Below are positions 35,836 through 45,178 of a stretch of DNA of 64,000 bases, piece by piece (position 1 is the stretch's first letter; each line of letters starts with the position of its first letter). The DNA is taken from positions 6,258,001 through 6,322,000 of the forward strand of contig NZ_CP051680.1 of NCBI RefSeq assembly GCF_012849095.1, in the 5' to 3' direction. The notes beneath the pieces are model-generated. The model saw nothing but the letters and a program-made list of their open reading frames with translations. It had not been told where the DNA came from and searched no databases. Source of the stretch: Cohnella herbarum (GTDB lineage Bacteria; Bacillota; Bacilli; Paenibacillales; Paenibacillaceae). Both the position numbers and the translations under genes were made by a program.

Positions 35836-35870
35836 AAAGAGCTCAGGAGCCTTCTCCTGTAGCTCTTTTC
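35836..35870 (+). terminator. Terminator at the end of the repeat region
   Basis: AGAGCT-CAGGAG pairs with CTCCTG-T-AGCTCT (12 pairs, one bulge) followed by TTTTCTT. It is the first strong plus-strand terminator after the GH31 operon, 1.1 kb away, implying that the repeat array may be transcribed. Confidence 0.75.
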
Positions 35871-36044
35871 TTGTCGCAGTTTCCGCACCCCGAACCCCCA
35901 CGAAAAGGAAGAGCCCTAATTTGTTTTGTGCGATTGAGAAGACCGAGAAGGAAAACTCAGGAATTTTGTCGAATGAACAAGAAGATTGAATTATGCGGTC
36001 ATCGTAGACTTTCCGCCAACGATCGCCAGAGGGGTTTGGACATC

Positions 36045-37799
36045 ATGATCAGATTTAGAAGCCGCTTGGTATTCAAGTTATCCGCCGTTATTTTGGCGAT
36101 CCTCATTATCCTCTGCTCCACCCTCATTTACATGCAAATCCAGAACACGAAGGAAGCAAGCGAAGAGGCTATAGGCAATTTCAGCATCCACACGGCAGAG
36201 GCATATGCGGGACAATTCAACGTGAAGAGCTATGAAGCCTATTTACAGGACGTACAGGAGAATGAACTCTATTGGAGCCTGCGCGAAGAGTTGAATCGGT
36301 ATCGTCTGCAGATCGGAGCAATGTACGTATATACGGTGCAAATCGACGGCCAAGGACAACCGATTATTCTGATCGACGGTCAACCGAAAGGGTCGGATTC
36401 GGCGTCTCCGATCGGAGAAGTCACCGATATGCCGAAGGAGGCGGTAGCGGCGATTATGAAGGGGCAGTCCGCTAAGTCGGGTATCATCGAGAATCCGGAG
36501 TACGGCGACTACATCTCTTCGTATGCGCCTATTCGGGATTCGGCTGGAACCGTAATCGGAGCGCTCGGAATCGATACGGATGTATCCGTGTCGAAAACGA
36601 TATATCGAGAAGTCATTAAGCAAAGCTTGCCTGTATTCGTATTGATGGGAGCAATTGCGTTAATCTTCTTCCTCTTGGTCGTATGGTATATGTTCCGTGC
36701 TCTGCGGCCGTTAAGCGTCATCGTAAGAGGAGCGGAAGCCATCGCCCGCGGAGATCTCGCGGAAGCCAAAGCTCACATGAACGCCAAGCGGGTTCGCTCG
36801 AATGACGAGATCGGGCAAGTATACTCGGCCATGGCCAAGATGAGCGAGAGACTTAGCGTCACGCTTGGCGACGTGGTTCAGGACATGAAGACAACGACGC
36901 ACAATCTCGTGGAGTCTACCGATCAGTTCAGTTCCGAAACGGAACAGATGGTGAGTTTAAACGTGAAGCTCGAGCGGTCCATAGCCGAGTTGTCCGAAGG
37001 AGCTTTGCATCAGCGTGCGGGAGCGGAGGAAAGCGCGAAATCGATGGAGGAAATCACTTCTGCGATTCAGCGGGTTTCGGAAGCGTCCGCTAACGTGGCG
37101 ATAGCTTCGGCGGAAGCGTTGGAAATCGCCGAGGAAGGCCAACAATCCATTCATAATCTGAAAGATCAAGTAGCTACGATGTCGGATGTTGCCTTGCAGA
37201 CTACGAATTCCGTACAGATTCTTAACGCCTATATGAGCGAGATCGGACCGGTACTCCAATCGATTACGAGCATCGCCGATCAAACAAAGCTATTGGCGCT
37301 GAATGCTTCCATCGAGGCAGCGAGAGCGGGAGAACAAGGAGCGGGTTTTGCGGTCGTTGCCGGGGAAGTGCGTAAGTTGGCAGAGGCTTCTTCCGTGTCC
37401 GCGCAGCATATTACGTCCCTTCTGCAACAAATTCATCAAGAATCCATTCATATCGGCGAGAGAATGTTGGCGGGGAGCATAGAGATGACCAAAGGAACAG
37501 AGCTCTCCGGCCAAGCGGAAAGGCTGTTTAATCACACGATCGATCGTTTCATGATCGTCAATCATCAGATACAGGATATATCCGCAGGCGCGGAGGAAGT
37601 TCTAGCCAGCTCGGAAGAGGTTGCCGCATCGGTAGAGCAAATCTCCCGGATCTCTATACAGGCTGCGGAAAATACGGGTTCCATTCGGAAGATGTCGTCG
37701 AATCAATTGGAAGCGGCGAAAAGAATTGCCGATACGACGGAGCTTCTTAAGAAGAGAAGCGCAGGCTTGGAAGCGGCCGTAGAAAAGTTTAAGTTGTAG
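36045..37799 (+). CDS. Methyl-accepting chemotaxis protein
   Basis: A 584-residue chemoreceptor. Transmembrane segment 1 at about residues 9-30, extracellular sensing domain with a Cache-like pattern to about 190, transmembrane segment 2 at about 192-216, HAMP, then the coiled-coil signalling domain with the highly conserved tip QTKLLALNASIEAARAGEQG and GFAVVAGEVRKLAE. It transmits ligand signals to CheA/CheW at the pole. The ATG at 36045 is chosen because it begins just before the first membrane helix and follows GAGGGG; the longer frame from 35871 runs through the terminator hairpin. The nearby sugar loci hint at, but do not prove, a carbohydrate ligand. Confidence 0.88.
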   Translation: MIRFRSRLVFKLSAVILAILIILCSTLIYMQIQNTKEASEEAIGNFSIHTAEAYAGQFNVKSYEAYLQDVQENELYWSLREELNRYRLQIGAMYVYTVQIDGQGQPIILIDGQPKGSDSASPIGEVTDMPKEAVAAIMKGQSAKSGIIENPEYGDYISSYAPIRDSAGTVIGALGIDTDVSVSKTIYREVIKQSLPVFVLMGAIALIFFLLVVWYMFRALRPLSVIVRGAEAIARGDLAEAKAHMNAKRVRSNDEIGQVYSAMAKMSERLSVTLGDVVQDMKTTTHNLVESTDQFSSETEQMVSLNVKLERSIAELSEGALHQRAGAEESAKSMEEITSAIQRVSEASANVAIASAEALEIAEEGQQSIHNLKDQVATMSDVALQTTNSVQILNAYMSEIGPVLQSITSIADQTKLLALNASIEAARAGEQGAGFAVVAGEVRKLAEASSVSAQHITSLLQQIHQESIHIGERMLAGSIEMTKGTELSGQAERLFNHTIDRFMIVNHQIQDISAGAEEVLASSEEVAASVEQISRISIQAAENTGSIRKMSSNQLEAAKRIADTTELLKKRSAGLEAAVEKFKL

Positions 37800-38342
37800 G
37801 ATCGGGAGTGCACTGCGGTTTGGAATCGGGGGCAGCCGGTAAGCGGCAAGGCAACAGGACTATGGAATTAGAATTAGACTTGTTTTCTGCCAATGTCAGT
37901 TCAATCTTATTGCATTTTCTACACTTAGTTCTCGGTTATCGCTGGCTTTTGACATTCTAAATGTAATTTGTACAACTAGTTTGCCGATAGTCCGGTCATC
38001 CACATCAAACTCGCGCATCTAGTTGCATTTTTTGACGTTAGATTGTTGGTGAGCGATGTCTCCCTTTAATTAAATGTACAAAATGCACTTAGTCAGACAG
38101 GATATATAGTTTGGCTACAGTCAAATGAGATTTACGAGGATGATCCAGAGATAACGGGTGAGTCGGGACTGATTTAAGAATACGCATATTCCAAAATGCC
38201 CCAAGCACTGATCGAAAAGGATCGGTGTTTTTTGCTGTGGGCGGTATTTTACAATAAACTCGATTTACCGTGAATCTGCGTTAACAAACGAGGGATATGC
38301 TAACACTAGGATTACATTGTCTAGACATCCCTTATAGAGGAA
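37800..38342. other. Non-coding region with TTTTACACTTAG-type motifs
   Basis: No gene is supported. Between 37900 and 38095 there are several degenerate copies of a motif related to TCTAATTGCATTTTACACTTAG in both orientations (for example TTGCATTTTCTACACTTAG at 37909, TTGCATTTTTTGACGTTAG at 38022). The same family occurs at 62350-62530. A weak hairpin near 38200-38230 (CCCCAAGCACTGATCG/CGATC..) may be a terminator. Confidence 0.45.
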
Positions 38343-38549
38343 GTTCAAAAAGTCATCTTTTGATCACGAAGCGAAGCAAGATGCGGATTCGACATCGAAT
38401 CTTGAATTCAGCCGGGCCTAGAGCATATGCTTTCGAAGTAGGTTTCCTCCGGAAACCTTGTAGGTGCTCACGTAGGTTTGCCTACGCTCCGCTCCTCAGC
38501 CCCTAGCTTCATCCAACCTTCTCGGTGCTGAAAACCTGACTCTTTGAAC
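38343..38549. mobile_element. MITE-like element, copy 1
   Basis: A 207-bp non-coding unit bounded by inverted repeats GTTCAAAAAGTCA and TGACTCTTTGAAC (one mismatch). It is almost identical to the unit 18 bases downstream. The short open frame inside (38297-38506) reflects the repeat and is not a gene. No transposase is present, so it would move only in trans. Confidence 0.7.
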
Positions 38550-38566
38550 TCTCGATTGTAGAGGAA

Positions 38567-38774
38567 GTTCAAAAAGTCATCTTTTGATCACGAAGCGAAG
38601 CAAGATGCGGATTCGACATCGAATCTTGAATTCAGCCGGGCCTAGAGCATACGCTCCCGAAGTAGGTTTCCTCCGGAAACCTTGTAGGTGCTCACGTAGG
38701 TTTTGCCTACGCTCCGCTCCTCGGTCCCTAGCTTCATCTAACCTTCTCGGTGCTGAAAACCTGACTTTTTGAAC
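38567..38774. mobile_element. MITE-like element, copy 2
   Basis: A 208-bp unit bounded by perfect 13-bp inverted repeats GTTCAAAAAGTCA and TGACTTTTTGAAC. Both copies are preceded by AGAGGAA. It ends 45 bases before the GntR gene, so it may affect that promoter. Confidence 0.75.
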
Positions 38775-38819
38775 ACGCGCTTATACAAAACTAAAGCCTA
38801 GAAAGATGGATGTAATAGG

Positions 38820-39533
38820 ATGAAACACAACTATTTGATTATTAAGGAAGAGCTCGAACGGCAAATTCGGACAGGGGAGCTGCCGATCGGTTCGATGCTT
38901 CCATCCGAGCCTGACATGGCTCGCAAGTTCAATGTAAGCCGAGAGACGTTCCGGGCTGCCGTCAAGCAGATGGAACGGGAAGGCAAGCTGAGAGTGCGCA
39001 GCGGAATAGGGCGTTTCGTCGTTCGTCCGTTAGCTTCGATCCCCAGCAGTATCGATCGGCTCAGCTCTACTTCGGAGATGATTACTTCGGCCGCCTTAAC
39101 GGAAGGGGAACACCACGAGTCCATCCGCGTTGAACCGTGCAAGGAGGAATGGGCGGATTTCTTGCAGATTAACCCCCAAGATCCCGTAACGGTCGTCGAG
39201 CGGATTCGAATGGCCGACGACGAGCCCGTTTCGTTTAACATTAATATTATGCCTAATGCCTTGCTCGGGGACGCTTTTCAGAGGATACCTCTGCGTGGTT
39301 CGCTTATGAAGTTTCTTGAAGATGCTTGCGGTATTCGAATCGTGGCTGCCAACACCGAGTTGATCGTCCCTCCGGCTTCGGATAGGAATGCCCGCAAGTT
39401 GCAGGTGAAACCCGAATCTACGGTTCTTTTATTGAAACAAACGCATTACGACGAGGACAGGGTGCCTATCTTATTCTCTTATGATTATTTCCGTAACGAC
39501 GTATTCAAATTTTGGGTGCGTCGGGAACGGTAA
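38820..39533 (+). CDS. GntR/HutC-family transcription regulator
   Basis: 237 residues. The winged helix-turn-helix (1-70) contains LEIQIRTGELPIGSMLPSE-like residues and MARKFNVSRETFRAAVKQME, and the C-terminal UTRA domain (about 85-235) binds a small effector (VERIRMADDEPVSFNINIMP, KLQVKPESTVLLLKQTHYDE). It is followed by its own terminator and precedes the AfuABC-like operon in the same direction, making it the likely local regulator. GATGTAATAGG before the ATG is a modest ribosome binding site. Confidence 0.87.
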   Translation: MKHNYLIIKEELERQIRTGELPIGSMLPSEPDMARKFNVSRETFRAAVKQMEREGKLRVRSGIGRFVVRPLASIPSSIDRLSSTSEMITSAALTEGEHHESIRVEPCKEEWADFLQINPQDPVTVVERIRMADDEPVSFNINIMPNALLGDAFQRIPLRGSLMKFLEDACGIRIVAANTELIVPPASDRNARKLQVKPESTVLLLKQTHYDEDRVPILFSYDYFRNDVFKFWVRRER

Positions 39534-39551
39534 TCGTTATATTCGGAAGCC

Positions 39552-39588
39552 AAACCGCTCTTCTTGCACGTTAAGAAGGGCGGTTTTC
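39552..39588 (+). terminator. Terminator of the GntR gene
   Basis: AAACCGC-T-CTTCTT pairs with AAGAAG-G-GCGGTTT followed by TTCT, 18 bases after the stop codon. Confidence 0.8.
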
Positions 39589-39590
39589 TA

Positions 39591-39694
39591 AGTGATTCAG
39601 AATTTATAGGTTTCACGATGTTCATTTCTGAATCACCTCCGACATAACGTTCCTCCGCCATCCCTAAGGACGGCGAAAGCCGTTTATGCTTGTT
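39591..39694 (+). ncRNA. Candidate structured RNA, copy 2
   Basis: A perfect eleven-base stem (GTGATTCAGAA, 39592-39602, with TTCTGAATCAC, 39626-39636) precedes the conserved block GACATAACG...CGTTTATGCTTGT (39641-39694). In the block, CGCC pairs with GGCG around TCCCTAAGGA, and ACGGC-GAAA-GCCGT could form an alternative GNRA-capped hairpin. Compared with the copy at 24347 the first stem differs in sequence but is again fully paired. It ends 115 bases before the ABC binding-protein gene. Confidence 0.55.
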
Positions 39695-39809
39695 AATTCA
39701 TATTTAATATACGCGTAATACAACGATGACAGTTCACCCTGATAATGAGCCATAGGATGTCTAGACAGCTCCTCGCAAATAAAGATAACCATGGATCAGG
39801 AGGATTACA

Positions 39810-40937
39810 ATGTTCAAGAAAACAAGCTCGAGATTCGTAAGCGTAATGACGGCGGTTATGTTAATGGCGGTTATGGTGGTATCGGGTTGCGGCGCTAAGA
39901 ACGACGGTCCAACGAACGCGGCAAGCGAATCCCCATCGCAATCGGCGGTTGAAACAGCAAGTCCCGAGCCGACCCCATCGGCTTCGGCTTCCCCGGAATC
40001 GAATAAACTTGTCGTGTACGCCGCTCTTAACGAAGACGATATTATTCAGCTTTCGAAGAAGTTCAAAGAGGATACAGGTATCGAAATCGAATACTTGCGC
40101 TTAGGAAACGCGGGCGAAGCCAGCACGCGCATATTGGCCGAGAAAGCGAACCCGCAGGCCGATATTTTCGTGGGCGGTTCCGTTGAATTTTACGAGCCGC
40201 TGGGGAAAGAGGGTATTCTTGAAAATTACGTTTCCCCGAACGCGAAGGATCTCGACGCGCAATTTAACGACCCGAACGGGTTCTGGCAGGGCTGGTACAT
40301 GGGCGTGCTAGGGATCGTTCTAAATACGGAAAGATTCGAGAAGGAGCTTGCGCCTAAAGGCGTAAAAGAACCGACGACGTGGGACGACCTGCTCGATGCT
40401 AACTATAAGGATTTGTTTATCACTTCCAACCCGGCTACGGCCGGCGGCGGATATATCTTCGTTGCCGATCAATTGTTCCGTTTGGGCGAGGACAAGGGTT
40501 GGGATTATCTGAAAAAATTGAATGAAAACGTGCACCATTATACGAAAGCGGCAGGCGACGGAATTAACCTTACCGCTACCGGCGAATTCGTAATCGGGAT
40601 GTCGTGGGCGCATGATATCGTGAAGTCCGCTAAACAAGGCTATCCGATTAAAGTCATCATTCCGAAACAAACGGCTTTCGAAATCGGCGGAGTCGGTATC
40701 GTTAAGGGCGGCGGAAACACGGAAAACGCGAAGAAATTCGTGGACTGGTTATTAACGAAGCCCGTCGGCGAAATGAATACCCAAATGTCCAATCGGTATT
40801 CCGTTCGTAAAGACGTAGCGCCTCCGGAAGGCATGATCAAGATCGAAGACGTGGATCTCGTCGCTTACGACAGAACTAAAGCTGCCGAGATGAAGCCTGC
40901 GACCGTTGAGAAATTCACGCAACTGCCGGCTAAATAA
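39810..40937 (+). CDS. AfuA/Fbp-type ABC substrate-binding lipoprotein
   Basis: A 375-residue extracellular binding protein with lipobox VVSGC (Cys27) and a Ser/Pro/Glu-rich linker. The mature part matches the iron/2-aminoethylphosphonate/hexose-phosphate binding family: LVVYAALNEDD, FKEDTGIEIEYLRLGNAGEA, ADIFVGGSVEFYE, GWYMGVLGIVLNTERF and AFEIGGVGIVKGGGNTENAK. Members bind ferric iron, phosphonates or, in AfuA, sugar phosphates. The lack of an iron-type tyrosine pair at an obvious place and the phosphatase-family gene in the operon favour an organophosphate substrate. GGATCAGGAGG precedes the ATG. Confidence 0.82.
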   Translation: MFKKTSSRFVSVMTAVMLMAVMVVSGCGAKNDGPTNAASESPSQSAVETASPEPTPSASASPESNKLVVYAALNEDDIIQLSKKFKEDTGIEIEYLRLGNAGEASTRILAEKANPQADIFVGGSVEFYEPLGKEGILENYVSPNAKDLDAQFNDPNGFWQGWYMGVLGIVLNTERFEKELAPKGVKEPTTWDDLLDANYKDLFITSNPATAGGGYIFVADQLFRLGEDKGWDYLKKLNENVHHYTKAAGDGINLTATGEFVIGMSWAHDIVKSAKQGYPIKVIIPKQTAFEIGGVGIVKGGGNTENAKKFVDWLLTKPVGEMNTQMSNRYSVRKDVAPPEGMIKIEDVDLVAYDRTKAAEMKPATVEKFTQLPAK

Positions 40938-40947
40938 TAAACGATAT

Positions 40948-41007
40948 CCGTACGCTCCTCCTGCAGAAGTTCACACGAGTTTTGCATCCGCGGGAGGAGG
41001 CGTACGG
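40948..41007 (+). terminator. Intercistronic hairpin after the AfuA-like gene
   Basis: CCGTACGC-TCCTCC pairs with GGAGGA-G-GCGTACGG (14 or more pairs, one bulge). It sits between binding-protein and permease genes, as at the two sugar transporter operons in this window. Confidence 0.7.
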
Positions 41008-41033
41008 TTTATCTCCGAAAGGTGTGGAACGTT

Positions 41034-42680
41034 GTGTCTTCTCCCGCAGCTAGAGAAACCTGGATGGAAATGAAGAGATTAAGAAGAGAACCTCTGCTCG
41101 CCATTGCCATTGTAGCCATTATCGCGATTACCGGTTTTTTTGTCCTATGGCCGATTCTTAAGGTCGTTAGTTATTCGCATATGGAAGATTACCTTAAGCT
41201 TTTTACGAATTCCCGCTGGAGCCGGGCCGCGTTGAATAGTTTGTTCATTACGGCGATTTCCACGTTTTCTTGCACGCTTGTCGCTTTTGCATTTTCCTAT
41301 ACGATAACAAGGTTAAATGTCCCTTTCAAAGGGCTATTTAAGTTCATTACGATATTGCCTATCGTTTCTCCGCCGTTCATCGTTGCTTTGTCCTATATTC
41401 TTCTCTTCGGTAGGCAAGGCATGATTTCCAAACACGTACTGCATATGAATTTCGATATTTACGGCTGGCAAGGGTTATGGATGGTTCAGACGATTACCTT
41501 CTTCCCTTACGCGTTCGCTGTCATTCACGGAGTTATGAAGTCCATCTCTTCGAACTTGGAGTACGCCGCTTACAATCTGGGCGGGACCCATTGGCAAGTT
41601 TTTAAGAAGGTTTTCTTCCCGCTATGCCGTCCGGGTGTCGCCGGCGGCGCTCTAATCGCGGCTATGAACGTGCTGGCCGACTTCGGAAACCCGATAATTA
41701 TAGCCGGGAACTTCAACGTATTGCCGACGGAAGCCTACATGCAGATGACGGGGCTATTCGATCTAAGATCGGCTACCGTGCTTTCCACTGCATTACTCGT
41801 CCCGGCGCTTGGTCTATTTCTATGGAATAGATTTTGGGTGGGCAAGCGTTCCTACGTTACCGTTACGGGCAAAGAAACGTCCTTAGAGCATTATCCGCTT
41901 CCGCGTGCCGTGAAATGGGGGCTATTTTCCTTCTGCATGTTCGTTACTCTCTTCATTCTCGCGGTCTACGGGGTTCTGTTCTATGGCGCCTTCACGACGA
42001 CTTGGGGGTATGATTGGTCGTTCACCTTGAAAAATATGCATTACGTTACGGACAAAGGACGCGAAATCTATAACAGTCTGAAGTTTGCTATTTTCTCCTC
42101 GGTAGCTGCCGGGTTACTTTCGCTGCCGCTAGCTTATATCGTTCAGAAGAAACGCGTAGGCATTAATCGCATGCTTGATTTCTTGGCGATTCTGCCTGGC
42201 GCGATTCCTGGCGTATTCCTTGGCCTTGGGTTCGCGTTAGCTTTTAACAAAGAGCCTTTCCTGCTCACGGGAACTTCCTTGATCATGGTGCTGGCGCTCA
42301 TGTTCTGGAATTTGCCGACATGTTACAGCGCGAGTTTGGCAGGTCTTCAGCAGATCGGCGGAGCGCTTGAAGAAGCCTCGCAGAATCTGGGGGCAGGGAG
42401 CGTAACCACCTTCAGGAAAATCGTGCTCCCCTTATTGAGCGGACCGTTCATGACGGGGATCGTCACCTCGTTCCTAAGGTCGATCACCTGCTTAAGCGTC
42501 ATTATCTTTATCTATTCCGCGAAGACGTCCGTCGGCACCATATCCATTCTCAGCCTCGTGCAGGACGGAGCATGGGGCAGCGCATCGGCCTTTACCGTCG
42601 TGCTGATCTCCATAGCCTTCGCCGCGTTGATCGTTATGAAGCTGTTATTAAGAAAAGACGGTAAATCAATTGAACTGTAG
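41034..42680 (+). CDS. Double-domain Fbp/AfuB-type ABC permease
   Basis: A fused permease of about 548 residues with around twelve membrane helices. Two EAA loops are visible, NLEYAAYNLGGTHWQVFKKV in the first half and ALEEASQNLGAGSVTTFRKI in the second, so one chain supplies both channel halves. The GTG at 41034 is favoured by AAAGGTG upstream; a GTG at 41022 lies inside that site. The ATPase gene starts 12 bases downstream. Confidence 0.88.
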   Translation: MSSPAARETWMEMKRLRREPLLAIAIVAIIAITGFFVLWPILKVVSYSHMEDYLKLFTNSRWSRAALNSLFITAISTFSCTLVAFAFSYTITRLNVPFKGLFKFITILPIVSPPFIVALSYILLFGRQGMISKHVLHMNFDIYGWQGLWMVQTITFFPYAFAVIHGVMKSISSNLEYAAYNLGGTHWQVFKKVFFPLCRPGVAGGALIAAMNVLADFGNPIIIAGNFNVLPTEAYMQMTGLFDLRSATVLSTALLVPALGLFLWNRFWVGKRSYVTVTGKETSLEHYPLPRAVKWGLFSFCMFVTLFILAVYGVLFYGAFTTTWGYDWSFTLKNMHYVTDKGREIYNSLKFAIFSSVAAGLLSLPLAYIVQKKRVGINRMLDFLAILPGAIPGVFLGLGFALAFNKEPFLLTGTSLIMVLALMFWNLPTCYSASLAGLQQIGGALEEASQNLGAGSVTTFRKIVLPLLSGPFMTGIVTSFLRSITCLSVIIFIYSAKTSVGTISILSLVQDGAWGSASAFTVVLISIAFAALIVMKLLLRKDGKSIEL

Positions 42681-42692
42681 CCGGAGGCCACC

Positions 42693-43787
42693 ATGAGCGA
42701 ACCCAAACATGCCATTCAAATCGATAACGTGACGAAATCTTTCGGACAATTCCAAGCCATCAGTCAAGTTTCGCTCGATATTCCGATGGGGAGTTTCACG
42801 ACGTTGCTCGGACCTAGCGGATGCGGGAAGACGACGCTCATGCGGCTGATCGCCGGATTTTACGAGCCGGATCACGGACAAATCCATATCCATGGACAAC
42901 AAGTAAACGGAATGCCGGTATTCAAGAGAAACACCCCGCTCGTTTTCCAAGAATACGCGCTTTTCCCGCATATGTCGGTATACGAGAACATCTCTTACGG
43001 ATTAAAGATGCAGAAGGCGTCCAAGCAGGAAACGAAAGACAAAGTGAACGCTATGTTGGACATGTTCGGGCTTCAAGGCTTGCAGGGAAGACAGCCCAAG
43101 GAGTTGAGCGGCGGACAGCAGCAGCGCGTAGCCTTCGCCAGAGCGCTTATTACGGGGCAGCAAATTCTGCTCATGGATGAACCGCTTAGTAATCTCGATG
43201 CCAAGATGAGGGTCGAGGTGAGGAATGAACTAAGGGAACTGCAACGGCGTTTAGGAATTACCGCTATTTTCGTTACGCATGATCAGGATGAGGCGTTAGC
43301 TATTTCCGATACGATAGCGGTGTTCGAGAAGGGACGCATCGCCCAAGTCGGTACCCCTTGGGATATATACTTTAAGCCGCGAACCCCGTTTGTTGCCGAC
43401 TTTGTCGGGACGGCTAACTTCGTAGCGGGCGTGGTCGCCGCCATTGAAGGAAACGATATCGTGGTACGGAGCGAATCGTCCTTGTTCCGTGTGTATCAAA
43501 GCCAATCTGCCTTGCAAGCGGGAGACAAGGTAACTCTCGTGATAAGACCTGAATGTCTAGTGCTTATAAACGAGACGGATATCGGGGACGCCAGAGAAAA
43601 CGCGTGGAGCGGTGCGATCGAGAAAAGCAGCTTTCTTGGACGCACGATTCGGTATTGGGTCAACGTCGGACCGTTTCAATGGATCGTCGATGACACAAGC
43701 CCCAGCATGCGAGGGTACCTGCAAGGCAACATCCATTTCGCTCTGGATAAGCACAACATTCATATTTTGCCGGGAGATGCCCTATGA
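42693..43787 (+). CDS. Fbp/PotA-type ABC transporter ATPase
   Basis: 364 residues. All ATPase motifs are intact: Walker A GPSGCGKTT, signature LSGGQQQR, Walker B ILLMDEPLSNLD and switch FVTHDQDEA, followed by a C-terminal TOBE regulatory domain (about 285-360). It powers the double permease. CCGGAGG precedes the ATG. The stop overlaps the next gene (ATGA), so the MBL-fold protein is made with the transporter. Confidence 0.92.
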   Translation: MSEPKHAIQIDNVTKSFGQFQAISQVSLDIPMGSFTTLLGPSGCGKTTLMRLIAGFYEPDHGQIHIHGQQVNGMPVFKRNTPLVFQEYALFPHMSVYENISYGLKMQKASKQETKDKVNAMLDMFGLQGLQGRQPKELSGGQQQRVAFARALITGQQILLMDEPLSNLDAKMRVEVRNELRELQRRLGITAIFVTHDQDEALAISDTIAVFEKGRIAQVGTPWDIYFKPRTPFVADFVGTANFVAGVVAAIEGNDIVVRSESSLFRVYQSQSALQAGDKVTLVIRPECLVLINETDIGDARENAWSGAIEKSSFLGRTIRYWVNVGPFQWIVDDTSPSMRGYLQGNIHFALDKHNIHILPGDAL

Positions 43788-44707
43788 CCAAGGTTCATGT
43801 TCAATTCCTTAATGTCGGCTGGGGAGATGCGCATCTGATTCGGTTGCCTTCCGGACGTTTGACTTTAATCGATGGGGGAGACGGGTTGGAATCCCCTGAT
43901 CGGGATCATCCGTTAGCTTGGATGGACAGACGGGGGATCGAGCATCTGGACTGGATGATTCTGACTCACATTCATGAGGACCATTTGAACGGTCTGCTAG
44001 ATGTGGCCCGAGTTAAGTCGGTGAGCAAGGCGGTTCTTCCCTATCCCCCCTTCCAACCGATATCCGAACAAATCGTGGAACGGCACGGAAACGAGTTATC
44101 CAAACGCGTTTACGGGATGTTGTCGGCTTATTTGGAGCTTATTCGGCTGTTACGGCAACAAAAGACCGAAATCATTTGGCGCAACGAATACGGATCAAGC
44201 GAACAATCGGTACTTTGGTCGGAAGAAGGCATATCGCTGACTCATCTTTATCCGTGGAGCGGCGACCGGCTCCCTGCCTATGAAACGCTATTAAAGGCCA
44301 TTGCGGACGATGACTTGCAAGCATTGGAGCACTTCTTTGCTTTGTCCAATGACGATAGCTCGGTATATCGGCTTCAATTCGAGAGCGAGCCCGACAAGAG
44401 CATTTTGTTGGGAGGAGATCAACTGGAAGCCGGATGGGAACGTATCGCCGGGCGAATGGATATTCAATGCTGGGTGTGGAAGGTGTCCCATCACGGGTTG
44501 CCGGACGGGTTTAATGCCCGCGTTCTTTCTTGGATCAAGCCAGCTTATTGTATCATCCCCATTAACGCCGAGAGTGCCGAGAAGCTGCGGCCGGAATGGG
44601 AGGCTTTTTGTTCCGGCGGCGATACCGCGTTCTATATCACGGGACAAACGGAGCGGGAGATTTCTCGCAGATTAGAGAGCGAAACGGCGATTGTCGAAAT
44701 CGGATAG
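43784..44707 (+). CDS. MBL-fold metallohydrolase (ComEC-like domain)
   Basis: A 307-residue soluble protein with the metallo-beta-lactamase metal motif LTHIHEDHLNG, an upstream TLIDGGDG strand, and downstream histidines at WKVSHHGLPDG. The layout resembles the hydrolase domain of ComEC and related phosphodiesterases. It has no signal peptide and starts at an ATGA overlap with the ATPase gene. Together with the IMPase-family gene it may degrade an imported phosphate ester or diester. Confidence 0.82.
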   Translation: MTKVHVQFLNVGWGDAHLIRLPSGRLTLIDGGDGLESPDRDHPLAWMDRRGIEHLDWMILTHIHEDHLNGLLDVARVKSVSKAVLPYPPFQPISEQIVERHGNELSKRVYGMLSAYLELIRLLRQQKTEIIWRNEYGSSEQSVLWSEEGISLTHLYPWSGDRLPAYETLLKAIADDDLQALEHFFALSNDDSSVYRLQFESEPDKSILLGGDQLEAGWERIAGRMDIQCWVWKVSHHGLPDGFNARVLSWIKPAYCIIPINAESAEKLRPEWEAFCSGGDTAFYITGQTEREISRRLESETAIVEIG

Positions 44708-44717
44708 GAGAATCACT

Positions 44718-45158
44718 TTGAAGGCAAATGGATTGTCGCTCTTGCTTGCTCTCTCCGCAGGAATGCTGGGAGTCGTCCAAGGGATCATCAATGCGTATAT
44801 CGGTAAGTTTCTTGGTCAATACGGTATGATTATCGGCGTTTCGGCCGTACAAATCTTAGTCGCTTCCCTTGTCGTTTGGCGCGTGAAGTCTGCTCCGTTA
44901 GAGCTGAGCATGATTCCGTGGATCATCGTCGCGGGGATGCTGGGCGTAGGCATCATGTTCGGAGTTTCCTATGCGACGGGGGCGGTCGGGGCTTTGCCGG
45001 TCTTTGTTCTGATCATAGCGGGACAGATTATAGCTTCGGCAATTATCGATCATTTCGGATTTATGGGTTTGCCCAGAAATTCCTTTAATCTATCTAAGCT
45101 AGGCAGCATTCTGATTATTGCGGCAGGCGTATGGTGCTTAATGAAATCATCGAACTAA
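44718..45158 (+). CDS. YdcZ/DUF606-type DMT transporter
   Basis: 146 residues with five hydrophobic segments. The repeated glycine-rich helices (LGVVQGIINAYIGKFLG, GVGIMFGVSYATGAVGALP) are typical of the half-size DUF606 transporters, which often occur as pairs; here there is one. A TTG at 44718 is used because TAGGAG lies seven bases upstream. The gene follows the hydrolase by ten bases and is probably an exporter or recycler of a product. Confidence 0.75.
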   Translation: MKANGLSLLLALSAGMLGVVQGIINAYIGKFLGQYGMIIGVSAVQILVASLVVWRVKSAPLELSMIPWIIVAGMLGVGIMFGVSYATGAVGALPVFVLIIAGQIIASAIIDHFGFMGLPRNSFNLSKLGSILIIAAGVWCLMKSSN

Positions 45159-45178
45159 CGTCGACTAAGGAGAAAATA

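Noticed and set aside
35871..36044. N-terminal extension of the chemoreceptor
   Set aside because: The extra 58 residues are basic and low-complexity, overlap a terminator and precede the natural start just before the first membrane helix.
38297..38772. Two small related proteins (69 and 62 aa)
   Set aside because: Both frames lie in the MITE-like repeats, have no ribosome binding site and are alike only because the DNA is repeated.
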